64,000 nucleotides of DNA from NCBI GenBank assembly GCA_003133225.1, contig PKWL01000063.1:163607-227606 (forward strand), in the 5' to 3' direction. Position numbers and translations under genes: made by a program. The stretch's first letter is position 1, and each line of letters starts with the position of its first letter. Below are positions 51,020 to 59,909 of this stretch, piece by piece. A model generated the notes under the pieces. That model had not been told where the DNA came from. It was given only the letters and a program-made list of their open reading frames with translations, and made no database searches. This DNA is from Janthinobacterium sp. GTDB lineage: Bacteria; Pseudomonadota; Gammaproteobacteria; Burkholderiales; Burkholderiaceae_D.

Positions 51020-52759
51020 TTACATCACTTGCAACTGCTGGACTGCCGCGGAGATGGCGTTTGGCTCCATGAAGCGCAAAATTTTCCGTGTTTGCGGCAC
51101 CAGCACACCCAGATCGCTGCCTAGGATCTCCTGCTTGACTGACAACAGTTGCGCCGGATGCATGGAAAATTCGCGCAAGCCCATACCCAGCAGCAGCCGC
51201 GTCAACTTGACGTCGCCCGCCATCTCGCCGCACACGGCCACACCGATGCCGGCCTTGTGCCCGGCCGTAATGGTCATCGCGATCAGCTGCAACACTGCCG
51301 GATGGAGTGGATTGTACAGGTGCGCCACCTCGTAATCGACGCGATCGATGGCCAGCGTGTACTGGATCAGGTCATTGGTGCCGATCGACAGGAAATTCAA
51401 GCGCCTGACGAACATCGGCAGCGCCAGTGCGGCCGCCGGGATCTCGATCATGGCACCGACCTCCACGCCTGGATCGTACTTGACGTTGGCCTCGCGCAGC
51501 TGCGCCTTGGCTTGCTCGATCATGGCCAAGGATTGGTCAATCTCGAAGGCATGCGCCAACATCGGGATCAGAATTCGCACCTTGCCGAACGCGGAGGCGC
51601 GCAGGATCGCGCGCAACTGGGTCAGGAACAGCTGCGGCTCGGCTAAGCAATAGCGGATGGCGCGCAAGCCGAGCGCCGGGTTAAGCGCCGTATGCTCGGA
51701 CTGGACGAGTGGTTTGTCAGAGCCAATGTCGAGCGTGCGGATGGTGACGCAGCGCCCCTTCATGGACAACACGGTCTTGCGATAGGCCTCGAATTGCTCG
51801 TCCTCGGACGGAATTTTGTGGCCGCGCCCCATGAATAGGAACTCGGAACGGAACAGGCCGACCCCGACCGCACCCGCTTCAAGCGCCGCCGGGCAATCGT
51901 CCGGCAATTCGATATTGGCCAGCAAGGTAACTGGCATGCCGCATTTGGTGACGGCAGGAGTCTTCTTGAGCTTGTTGAGCTTCTTGCGCGCGCGCAAAAG
52001 TACGGCTTGGCGCTCGCGGTACTGGTCCAGTACCAGCGGACTCGGGTTGGCGATCACCACTCCCGCGTCGCCGTCAATAATCAGCCAATCGTCCTGCTCG
52101 ATCAAAGCGGAGGCCTGCGATACGCCCACCGCGGCCGGAATGTCGAGGCTGCGCGCGACGATAGTCGTGTGTGAGTTCTGGCCGCCCACGTCCGTAATAA
52201 AGCCGATAAACGAGCGGTCGCGGAACTGCAGCATGTCCGCTGGCGAGATATCGTGCGCGACGACGATCATCTGTGCCGAAAATTCGTCTTGCCCGGCCCG
52301 CGGCAGCAAGGGCTCGCTGCCGATCAAGACCTTGAGGACGCGTTCGGCTACCTGCTCGATGTCGGCCTTTCGCTCGCGCAGGTAGGCGTCTTCGATTTCG
52401 TCGAACTGGGCCGAGAGCTCGTCGATTTGAGTTAGCAGCGCCCATTCCGCGTTGTAATGGCGGGTGCGGATGATGTCGAGCGGTGCTTCTGAAATGAGAG
52501 GATCGGACAAAATCAGCGCGTGCACGTCAATGAAAGCGCCCAGCTCGGTCGGAGCGTCCTTGGGCAACTCGTTCCATAGCGTTTGCAACTCCTTATGCAC
52601 GGAGGCCAGCGCATTTTGTAGGCGCTGCACTTCCGCTTCCAAATGTTCTTCGGCGACAAGGTAATGCTTGACGTCAAGCGCCGCCGGAGCGAGCAGATGG
52701 GCCCGACCTATCGCAATGCCCCGCGTGACGGGGATGCCGTGGAGCGTGAAGGATGCCAT
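51020..52759 (-). CDS. ptsI: Phosphoenolpyruvate-protein phosphotransferase (enzyme I)
   Basis: Starts the PTS phosphorelay by taking phosphate from PEP. 579 residues from the ATG at 52759 (MASFTLHGIPVTRGIAIGRA), which fits the family; an ATG at 52807 overlapping the ptsH stop adds 16 foreign residues. Phospho-His about 197 in GGQNSHTTIVARSLDIPA; PEP site in LFRSEFLFMGRG and GTNDLIQYTLAIDR. No sugar permease is encoded nearby, as expected for the regulatory PTS of betaproteobacteria. Confidence 0.95.
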   Translation of the reverse strand: MASFTLHGIPVTRGIAIGRAHLLAPAALDVKHYLVAEEHLEAEVQRLQNALASVHKELQTLWNELPKDAPTELGAFIDVHALILSDPLISEAPLDIIRTRHYNAEWALLTQIDELSAQFDEIEDAYLRERKADIEQVAERVLKVLIGSEPLLPRAGQDEFSAQMIVVAHDISPADMLQFRDRSFIGFITDVGGQNSHTTIVARSLDIPAAVGVSQASALIEQDDWLIIDGDAGVVIANPSPLVLDQYRERQAVLLRARKKLNKLKKTPAVTKCGMPVTLLANIELPDDCPAALEAGAVGVGLFRSEFLFMGRGHKIPSEDEQFEAYRKTVLSMKGRCVTIRTLDIGSDKPLVQSEHTALNPALGLRAIRYCLAEPQLFLTQLRAILRASAFGKVRILIPMLAHAFEIDQSLAMIEQAKAQLREANVKYDPGVEVGAMIEIPAAALALPMFVRRLNFLSIGTNDLIQYTLAIDRVDYEVAHLYNPLHPAVLQLIAMTITAGHKAGIGVAVCGEMAGDVKLTRLLLGMGLREFSMHPAQLLSVKQEILGSDLGVLVPQTRKILRFMEPNAISAAVQQLQVM

Positions 52760-52806
52760 CGGGGAACCTGTCTGGATAGTACGGATGCGGCCGTGTTCGG
52801 AAGGCA

Positions 52807-53076
52807 TTACTCGCCTTCGCCAAACCTGTCGTTAATCAGCGCCGTGAGAGCTTCGATACAATCCTTTTCGTCGTTGCCGTCGGCTTCCAGCGTCACTTTG
52901 GCACCCTTGCCCGCGGCCAGCATCATGACCCCCATGATCGATTTGGCGTTGATGCGCCGCGCATTGCGGGTGAGCCAGACATCACTTTGAAACTTGGCGG
53001 CCAACTGCGTAAACTTGGCCGAGGCGCGCGCATGCAGACCCAACTTGTTGATGATTTCCAGTTTCTGTTCGATCAT
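52807..53076 (-). CDS. ptsH: Phosphocarrier protein HPr
   Basis: 89 residues. Active His15 in NKLGLHARASAKFTQLA; regulatory serine region KSIMGVMMLAAGKG. Passes phosphate from enzyme I to the EIIA encoded just upstream. Directly abuts the ptsI region. Confidence 0.97.
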   Translation of the reverse strand: MIEQKLEIINKLGLHARASAKFTQLAAKFQSDVWLTRNARRINAKSIMGVMMLAAGKGAKVTLEADGNDEKDCIEALTALINDRFGEGE

Positions 53077-53136
53077 TTGTATATTATCTCAGTCACAATA
53101 AAATTCATGCCGCAGCAGTGCGAAGGCATGCCGCCG

Positions 53137-53544
53137 TTAATTCGGCCCGACCCGGATCCGGTTATCCACCCGCACCGCACCGCTTTGAGCACCGGCCAGC
53201 GCCATCTCGACCACCACATCGAGCGTATCGCGCCGGTAGGTGATGGCGCGCAGTAACATGGGCAGGCTGATCCCAGCGATCACTTCGACCCGACCCGCGG
53301 CGGCCAGCTTGTTGCAGCAATTGGCGGGAGTGCCACCTTTCACGTCGGTGATCACCAACACACCGGACCCGTCATCGAGGCGCAGGATGGCTTGATCGGC
53401 CAGGCCCTGCACTTCCACCAAGTCCTGATCGGCGGTCACGTCGATCGCTTCTAATCGTTCCGTCGGCCCGCGAAACACATGGGCGCAAGCCGCGACGAAG
53501 GCCTTACCGAGTGGCGCATGGGTCACGAGCAGTATGCCTACCAT
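53137..53544 (-). CDS. PTS EIIA component, mannose (EIIA-Man) type
   Basis: 135 residues with active His9 in ILLVTHAPLGKAF and the VITDVKGGTPANCCNK segment. In Burkholderiales this lone EIIA with HPr and enzyme I lies behind gshB and serves regulation rather than sugar uptake; no EIIB, C or D genes are seen. Start overlaps the gshB stop by 7 bases. Confidence 0.93.
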   Translation of the reverse strand: MVGILLVTHAPLGKAFVAACAHVFRGPTERLEAIDVTADQDLVEVQGLADQAILRLDDGSGVLVITDVKGGTPANCCNKLAAAGRVEVIAGISLPMLLRAITYRRDTLDVVVEMALAGAQSGAVRVDNRIRVGPN

Positions 53545-54548
53545 TTTATTCGGTCACCAGTGAAGGTGGCTGCGCTGCGCTGCGCTGCACGCGATGAAAC
53601 TTCGTCCGCCTTTGCTTGCTGTTCAAGCGCGTCAATAAACATGGCGGCCGTGTCAAACCCAGTTTGCTGCGTGATTTCCTGAAAGCAAGTGGGGCTGGTA
53701 ACGTTGATTTCTGTGAGAAAATCACCAATAACGTCCAATCCTACCAGCAACAGGCCGCGCTGGGCCAAAACCGGCCCCAATGCCTCGGCGATTTCGCGGT
53801 CGCGCGCCGTCAAAGGCTGGGCCACACCAGTGCCACCGGCGGCCAGATTGCCGCGCACCTCACCGGCTTGCGGGATGCGCGCCAACGCGAACGGCACCGC
53901 CTTGCCGCCGATGACGAGGATGCGCTTGTCGCCCTTGGCGATCTCCGGAATGAAGCGTTGGGCCATGATGGTGCGCCGGCCGTTGTCGGTCAGCGTTTCG
54001 ATTATTGCGCCCAGGTTCATCGCGTCGGCCTTGATACGGAAGACGCCGGCGCCCCCCATGCCGTCAAGCGGCTTGAGGATGATGTCCAGATGCCGCTCAT
54101 GAAAGAGGCGCAGGCGCGCTTCGCTGGACGTGACGAGGGTGGGTGCGGTGAACTGGCTAAATTGAGCGATCGCCAATTTTTCATTGTGGTCGCGGATCGC
54201 GCACGGCCGGTTGTACACGCGCGCCCCCTGCATCTCGCCTAGCTCCAGCAGATAGGTGCCGTACACGTACTCCATGTCGAAAGGCGGGTCCTTGCGCTGA
54301 ACGATGGCGTCAAACGAATTGAGCGCCATCGCATGCTTTGCCTCCGCGCGAAACCAATCGTGCGCGTCGCCGGTGAGCGCGATACGCGCTGTGTTGGCAT
54401 TGACCACCCCTTCGTCCAAGGCCATTTCACGTTGCTCGAAAGCATAAATCGTGTGGCCGCGCCTAGCCGCCTCGACCATCATGGCAAAGGTCGAATCCTT
54501 GTACGTCTTAAAGGCGGCGAGGGGATCGGCAAGGAAAGCGATTTTCAT
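53538..54548 (-). CDS. gshB: Glutathione synthetase
   Basis: ATP-grasp ligase adding glycine to gamma-glutamylcysteine; 336 residues. N-terminal MKIAFLADPLAAFKTYKDST, ATP-grasp core with ILKPLDGMGGAGVFRI, KGDKRILVIGGK, and C-terminal GLDVIGDFLTEINVTSPT for metal binding. Second step of the pathway whose first gene, gshA, is 107 bases upstream. Confidence 0.97.
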   Translation of the reverse strand: MKIAFLADPLAAFKTYKDSTFAMMVEAARRGHTIYAFEQREMALDEGVVNANTARIALTGDAHDWFRAEAKHAMALNSFDAIVQRKDPPFDMEYVYGTYLLELGEMQGARVYNRPCAIRDHNEKLAIAQFSQFTAPTLVTSSEARLRLFHERHLDIILKPLDGMGGAGVFRIKADAMNLGAIIETLTDNGRRTIMAQRFIPEIAKGDKRILVIGGKAVPFALARIPQAGEVRGNLAAGGTGVAQPLTARDREIAEALGPVLAQRGLLLVGLDVIGDFLTEINVTSPTCFQEITQQTGFDTAAMFIDALEQQAKADEVSSRAAQRSAATFTGDRIKW

Positions 54549-54655
54549 AGGCGAGTCCGTTCGAAGTAATGCTTGATTTTAGCCGAGATTCATAAGCGGT
54601 GCCGAGCCTGGCAATGGGAAATCGCGCCTAAGCTCGCAGCCTTGGAACTGCGGCC

Positions 54656-55954
54656 TCAATACACTTCGGGATTCGGATCGGTCCGCTCCATCTCCAAGGA
54701 CGCCGCCAACATGGCTAGGCGCGCCACTACGCCGTAGACGTAAAAGCGATTCGGCGCAGCAGTCCCAGGCTTCGCTTTCAAGTCGGGCACGGCATGCTGC
54801 TGGGCAAAGGCCAGCGGCACAAATTGCGAGCCAGGTGCGTTCAAATTCTGGTCGACGCCGCGCTCGGCATGGATACGGTAAAAACCGCCCACCACATAGC
54901 GATCTATCATATACACCACGGGCTCGGCGACGGCGTCTTTAATGCTCTCGAAGGTCGGCACGCCTTCCTGGAGGATGACATCGGTGACAACCATGCCGTC
55001 CTTGATGGTAGACATCTTGTTGCGCTGCTTGTGCGTCAGGTCGCGTACTTCGCTTGCATCTTTGACCGTCATGATACCCATGCCGTAGGTGCCGGCATCG
55101 GGCTTGACAATCACGAAGGGCTTTTCCTTGATGCCGTATTCCTTGTATTTCTTGCGGATCTTGGCCAGCAGCACATCGACATTATTGGTCAGGCAATCCT
55201 CGCCCTCACTGTCTTGGAAATTGATTTCGCCGCATTTGTTAAAAAATGGATTTAGCATCCAGGGGTCGACATCGATGAGCTTGCCGAATTTTTTCGCCAC
55301 TTCGTCGTAGGCGGCAAAATGGTTGCTCTTACGCCGTACCGCCCAGCCCGCGTGCAGCGGTGGCAGCAGGCTTTGCTCGTGGATGTTTTGCAATATCTCG
55401 GGGATGCCGGCCGACAGGTCGTTGTTTAGCAAGATGATGCACGGATCGAAATCTTTCAGGCCGAGGCGGCGCCCGTTGCTTGACCTTACCAGCGGCTCGA
55501 CCACCAGCATATTGCCGTCCGGCAGGGCAAGCGGGGTCGGCTCCGTGATGTCGGGCGAGAGCGAACCGAGGCGCACATGCAGACCGGTCTGGCGGAAAAT
55601 CTGCATTAAGCGCGCCACGTTTTGTAGATAATGGGGGTTGCGCGTGTGACTCTCCGGGATCAACAGCAAGTTGCGCGCATCCGGACAGTACTTGTCAATG
55701 GCCGCCATGGCCGCCTGCACCGACAGAGGCAGCATTTCAGTGGCCAGATTATTAAATCCACCAGGGAACAAGTTGGTATCAACGGGGGCCAGCTTGTAAC
55801 CGGCATTGCGCAAGTCAACCGAGCAGTAGAAGGGCGGCGTATGTTCCTGCCATTCCATTCGGAACCAGCGCTCAATGGCCGGCGTGGCTGCCAGAATGTT
55901 CTTTTCGAGGTCGAGCAGCGGTCCTGTCAGGGCCGTGACGAGGTGGGGAACCAT
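54656..55954 (-). CDS. gshA: Glutamate--cysteine ligase (betaproteobacterial type)
   Basis: First step of glutathione synthesis. 432 residues of the group unlike E. coli GshA in sequence: PPFYCSVDLRNAGYKLAPVD, FPGGFNNLATEM, then FVIVKPDAGTYGMGIMTV and YMIDRYVVGGFYRIHAERG. TTAAGGAAG precedes the ATG. Heads gshA-gshB-EIIA-ptsH-ptsI, possibly with metXW behind. Confidence 0.94.
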   Translation of the reverse strand: MVPHLVTALTGPLLDLEKNILAATPAIERWFRMEWQEHTPPFYCSVDLRNAGYKLAPVDTNLFPGGFNNLATEMLPLSVQAAMAAIDKYCPDARNLLLIPESHTRNPHYLQNVARLMQIFRQTGLHVRLGSLSPDITEPTPLALPDGNMLVVEPLVRSSNGRRLGLKDFDPCIILLNNDLSAGIPEILQNIHEQSLLPPLHAGWAVRRKSNHFAAYDEVAKKFGKLIDVDPWMLNPFFNKCGEINFQDSEGEDCLTNNVDVLLAKIRKKYKEYGIKEKPFVIVKPDAGTYGMGIMTVKDASEVRDLTHKQRNKMSTIKDGMVVTDVILQEGVPTFESIKDAVAEPVVYMIDRYVVGGFYRIHAERGVDQNLNAPGSQFVPLAFAQQHAVPDLKAKPGTAAPNRFYVYGVVARLAMLAASLEMERTDPNPEVY

Positions 55955-56065
55955 GGTGACTTCCTTAAATTATGTGCCCTGATCAAAATTGCAGACACAT
56001 AGAACTGGATCTTACATTGCAAGAGTGTAAATCGGGGCAAAAAGCGTATTTTAAAGGCCCCAGAC

Positions 56066-56094
56066 GCAAAAAGGCGCCCCGGATGGGACGCCTT
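56066..56094 (-). terminator. Intrinsic terminator of glnK-amtB
   Basis: Read on the minus strand, AAGGCGTCCC and GGGGCGCCTT pair (one mismatch) around ATCC and are followed by a T-run. It lies 34 bases past the amtB stop and separates it from gshA. Confidence 0.8.
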
Positions 56095-56127
56095 GGCAGG
56101 CCCGCTCACGCGGGGCGCTTGAGTGGT

Positions 56128-57660
56128 TTAGGCGTGGTAAGCCGATTCGCCGTGGCTCGTGATATCGAGCCCTTCGCGCTCTTCTTCTTCCGGTACCCGC
56201 AAACCGATGACCAGATCGACCAACTTGTAGGCCGCCAGGGAAACCAAACCCGACCACAGGATGGTCGTGCCAATTGCTTGTGCCTGGATCCAGACTTGGC
56301 CGCCAATCGAATACGCGTCGGTCGACATCTTGTTGGTCACATAGTCGAAAAGGCCTTGTCCGCCCAATTTTGGCGCGGCAAACACACCGGTCAGCAAGGC
56401 GCCCAGAATTCCGCCTACGCCATGCACGCCGAACACGTCGAGCGAATCATCAGCACCGATCAGGCGTTTTAAGCCATTCACACCCCACAGGCAAACGAGA
56501 CCGGCGAGCAAACCAATGGCCAAGGCCCCCATCGGTCCGACGAAACCGCAAGCCGGCGTGATCGCGACCAGACCGGCCACGGCGCCAGAGGCTCCGCCCA
56601 GCATCGAAGGCTTGCCTTTGGCGATCCATTCGCCAAACACCCAGGATACGGTGGCAGCGGCGGTGGCCAATAGCGTGTTAATGAAGGCCAATGCCGCAAT
56701 GTCGCCCGCTTCCAGCGCCGAGCCGGCATTAAAGCCGAACCAGCCGGCCCACAGCAGTGACGAGCCGATCATGGTCATGGTCAAGGAGTGCGGCGCCATC
56801 GATTCGCGGCCGTAACCGACGCGCTTGCCGATCACGATCGCGCCCACCAAGCCTGCGATCGCGGCATTGATATGCACCACGGTACCGCCGGCGAAGTCGA
56901 GCGCGCCTTTTTGAAAGAGAAAGCCGCCTTTGGCCGTTTCAGCCGCCAGGGTCGCAGCATCCTTGATTCCGTCAGGGCCGGTCCAGAACCAGACCATGTG
57001 CGCAATCGGCAGATAGGAGAAAGTGAACCACAACACGACGAAGGCTAGCACTGCCGTGAATTTCGCGCGTTCGGCAAAGGCACCGACGATCAGGGCGCAA
57101 GTAATGGCGGCAAACGTGCCTTGGAAGGCGACATAGACGAACTCGGGCAACACCACCCCCTTGCTGAAGGTGGCGGCCGTCGCAAACGTCGCTTTTGCCG
57201 GATCCCAGATCCCGTTTAGGAACAGTCGGTCAAATTTGCCGAAAAAAGGGTTGCCCTCGGTGAACGCCAAGGAGTAACCGTAGATGCACCACAACACGAT
57301 GACCACCGAAAAGATCATGAAGACCTGTAACAGTACGGACAACATGTTTTTCGAGCGCACCAGGCCGCCGTAAAACAGCGCCAGGCCGGGGATGGTCATC
57401 ACGATGACGAGGACGGTGGCCATCATCATCCATGACGTATCGCCCTTGTTAGGGGTCGGGGCGGCGGCGGCAGCGGCAGCGGGGGCCGGTGCCGCAATGG
57501 CCGCAGCGGCCGCGGCCGGCGCGGCGGCGGGAGCCGCTGGCGCCGCTGCTGCGGCTGGATCCGCTTTGGGGGCATCATCGGCAGCGAACGTGGGCACGGC
57601 CACGCTTACTGCGAACAAGACAGCAAACCCAGCTAGCCAATGTTTTATGTTTTTATTCAT
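56128..57660 (-). CDS. amtB: Ammonium transporter
   Basis: 510-residue trimeric channel with 11 spans. An N-terminal signal peptide (MNKNIKHWLAGFAVLFAVSV) is followed by an unusual Ala/Pro-rich linker (residues about 27-72) before the first core helix (TSWMMMATVLVIVMTIPGLA). The twin pore histidines are in GGTVVHINAAIAG and FGVHGVGGILGALLTG. The C-terminus (GLRVPEEEEREGLDI) is the GlnK-contact region. Follows glnK by 12 bases. Driven from the sigma-54 promoter upstream of the porin gene. Confidence 0.96.
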   Translation of the reverse strand: MNKNIKHWLAGFAVLFAVSVAVPTFAADDAPKADPAAAAAPAAPAAAPAAAAAAIAAPAPAAAAAAAPTPNKGDTSWMMMATVLVIVMTIPGLALFYGGLVRSKNMLSVLLQVFMIFSVVIVLWCIYGYSLAFTEGNPFFGKFDRLFLNGIWDPAKATFATAATFSKGVVLPEFVYVAFQGTFAAITCALIVGAFAERAKFTAVLAFVVLWFTFSYLPIAHMVWFWTGPDGIKDAATLAAETAKGGFLFQKGALDFAGGTVVHINAAIAGLVGAIVIGKRVGYGRESMAPHSLTMTMIGSSLLWAGWFGFNAGSALEAGDIAALAFINTLLATAAATVSWVFGEWIAKGKPSMLGGASGAVAGLVAITPACGFVGPMGALAIGLLAGLVCLWGVNGLKRLIGADDSLDVFGVHGVGGILGALLTGVFAAPKLGGQGLFDYVTNKMSTDAYSIGGQVWIQAQAIGTTILWSGLVSLAAYKLVDLVIGLRVPEEEEREGLDITSHGESAYHA

Positions 57661-57672
57661 TTATGTTTCCCC

Positions 57673-58804
<1,132 letters not shown>

Positions 58805-58878
58805 GCAAATTTCCTTTTTGTTGAACTTATTAGCGGTTGCGGTAAAATCGAGACCCAACGAGTCTTCTCTTGTATATG

Positions 58879-58894
58879 AGCACAATGCGTGCCA
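58879..58894 (-). promoter_or_regulatory. Sigma-54 promoter of the porin-glnK-amtB unit
   Basis: TGGCACGCATTGTGCT on the minus strand: a perfect -24 block (TGGCACG) and the -12 GC at the exact ten-base spacing from GG. The -12 block reads GTGCT rather than TTGCW. Transcription would start near 58868, giving a leader of about 64 bases. Confidence 0.75.
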
Positions 58895-58999
58895 GCTGCC
58901 AATGCGGGACCGGCAGCGCCAGATCTTGCAAAAATGCGGCATTGCGTCACGTTTTTTTTCAAAATTGGCGGAGGAGGGTTTCTGAATTTCATCAATTTC

Positions 59000-59014
59000 G
59001 CACCACATTAGCGC
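59000..59014. promoter_or_regulatory. Weaker NtrC-binding site
   Basis: GCACC-N5-AGCGC, half matching the NtrC palindrome GCACC-N5-GGTGC. Centre is 21 bases from the perfect site, two helical turns, as in paired NtrC enhancers. Confidence 0.45.
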
Positions 59015-59020
59015 CCAGGC

Positions 59021-59035
59021 GCACCATAACGGTGC
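59021..59035. promoter_or_regulatory. Consensus NtrC-binding site
   Basis: GCACC-ATAAC-GGTGC is a perfect dyad matching the NtrC consensus. It lies about 140 bases upstream of the sigma-54 promoter of porin-glnK-amtB, a usual enhancer distance, and also 32 bases before the ubiK start, so ubiK may be affected too. Confidence 0.75.
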
Positions 59036-59066
59036 GACTCACCAAATCACAAAGGACGTCACGGAT

Positions 59067-59312
59067 ATGAATAATTTTTTTAGCGATTTGCAAAGCAAGA
59101 TCAATCAGGCGCTTGAAAACTCGCCCGCCAAAGACATTGAAAAGAACGTCAAAGCGATGATGACCCAGGGCTTTTCTAAGCTGGACCTGGTGACCCGCGA
59201 AGAATTCGATGTGCAATCTCAAGTGCTAGCTAAGACCCGTAGCAAACTGGAGGCTGTGGAACAGCGCTTGGCCGACTTGGAAGCGCGGCTGAACACGGGC
59301 GCGGCACTGTAA
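59067..59312 (+). CDS. ubiK: Ubiquinone biosynthesis accessory factor UbiK
   Basis: 81-residue BMFP (YqiC) protein that assists the UbiJ-containing ubiquinone complex. Helical N-terminus (MNNFFSDLQSKINQALENSP), then a C-terminal trimerising coiled coil (VLAKTRSKLEAVEQRLADLEARL). AAAGGA-like ribosome site. Diverges from the porin-glnK-amtB unit; in related genomes comM follows, which here is a remnant. Confidence 0.93.
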   Translation: MNNFFSDLQSKINQALENSPAKDIEKNVKAMMTQGFSKLDLVTREEFDVQSQVLAKTRSKLEAVEQRLADLEARLNTGAAL

Positions 59313-59519
59313 TTTATCATTCTTGAACTCGTCCCGCCGTAACGGGCGGGCCAATCGCACCAGCCTTTATTTTCCTGTGCGCTCTTGGTTTCCGCGCCCT
59401 TCAGCGGGCTTCTAGCTGACCTGTTTTCCGGGGCCGCCGCCGCCGGCCGCCGCTGCGGGGTCAGACCATCGACCCGCAGCAAAAAATCCTTCCCGTTGCA
59501 CCAAATCCGGCGTCGACGA
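59313..59519. other. Gene-free spacer before the comM remnant
   Basis: About 200 bases with GC-rich repeats (CCGCCGCCGGCCGCCGC near 59440) and a CCCGCCGTAACGGGCGGG hairpin at 59333-59350 just after ubiK, which may end the ubiK transcript. No gene seen. Confidence 0.4.
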
Positions 59520-59747
59520 ATGCTGGCTGTAGCGCCACGCCCACGCCTGGCTGGCTCATGACGGCGATCTCTACTTTGACCGCAGGCGTGCTGAAGGAAA
59601 ACATCCAGCGTTGCCCGTCGAGGAAACACGCCAGTTATTGCGGCGCTGACCGTTTGGTGGCGCCCGCGCCCAATGCTTTTTCACGCACCGCCGTAACGCG
59701 TTCCTGCCCGTATGGCGCCTTAATTGGTAACGGCCAGTAAGATTATT
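59520..59747 (+). pseudogene. comM: Decayed comM (5' part of YifB-like AAA ATPase)
   Basis: Pieces of the ComM N-terminus stand in order but in shifting frames. An ATG at 59520 opens LAVAPRPRLAG (ComM: LAVLxSRALxG). VEETRQLLRRL (59616-59648) resembles the VKEARERVRAAL segment. TGACCGTTTGGTGGCGCCCGC (59647-59667) resembles the codons for TVNLAPA. CTGCCCGTATGGCGCC followed by GGCCAG (59704-59736) resembles LPIALGIL and GQ. Several indels and stops; the rest of the about 1.5-kb gene is missing. Position directly after ubiK, same strand, is where comM lies in relatives. Aligned by eye. Confidence 0.55.
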
Positions 59748-59909
59748 GGGCGCAGTCCCTCGTGGAAGTTTACTATAGCGTCAATTTGGCGGGAAACGCA
59801 TGGCAGCGCTGGACCATTCGCGAACGGCAAACCCTGGCCGCCTTAAGCGATCACATTCCGGCCGTCGGCTCTCCCCGCCTGCACGCCCAACACTTTTCAG
59901 GAGCACCCG

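Noticed and set aside
59540..59645. IS110-like transposase fragment
   Set aside because: The RRRAEGKH piece first suggested a transposase tail, but the ordered likeness to ComM and the position after ubiK explain the stretch better.
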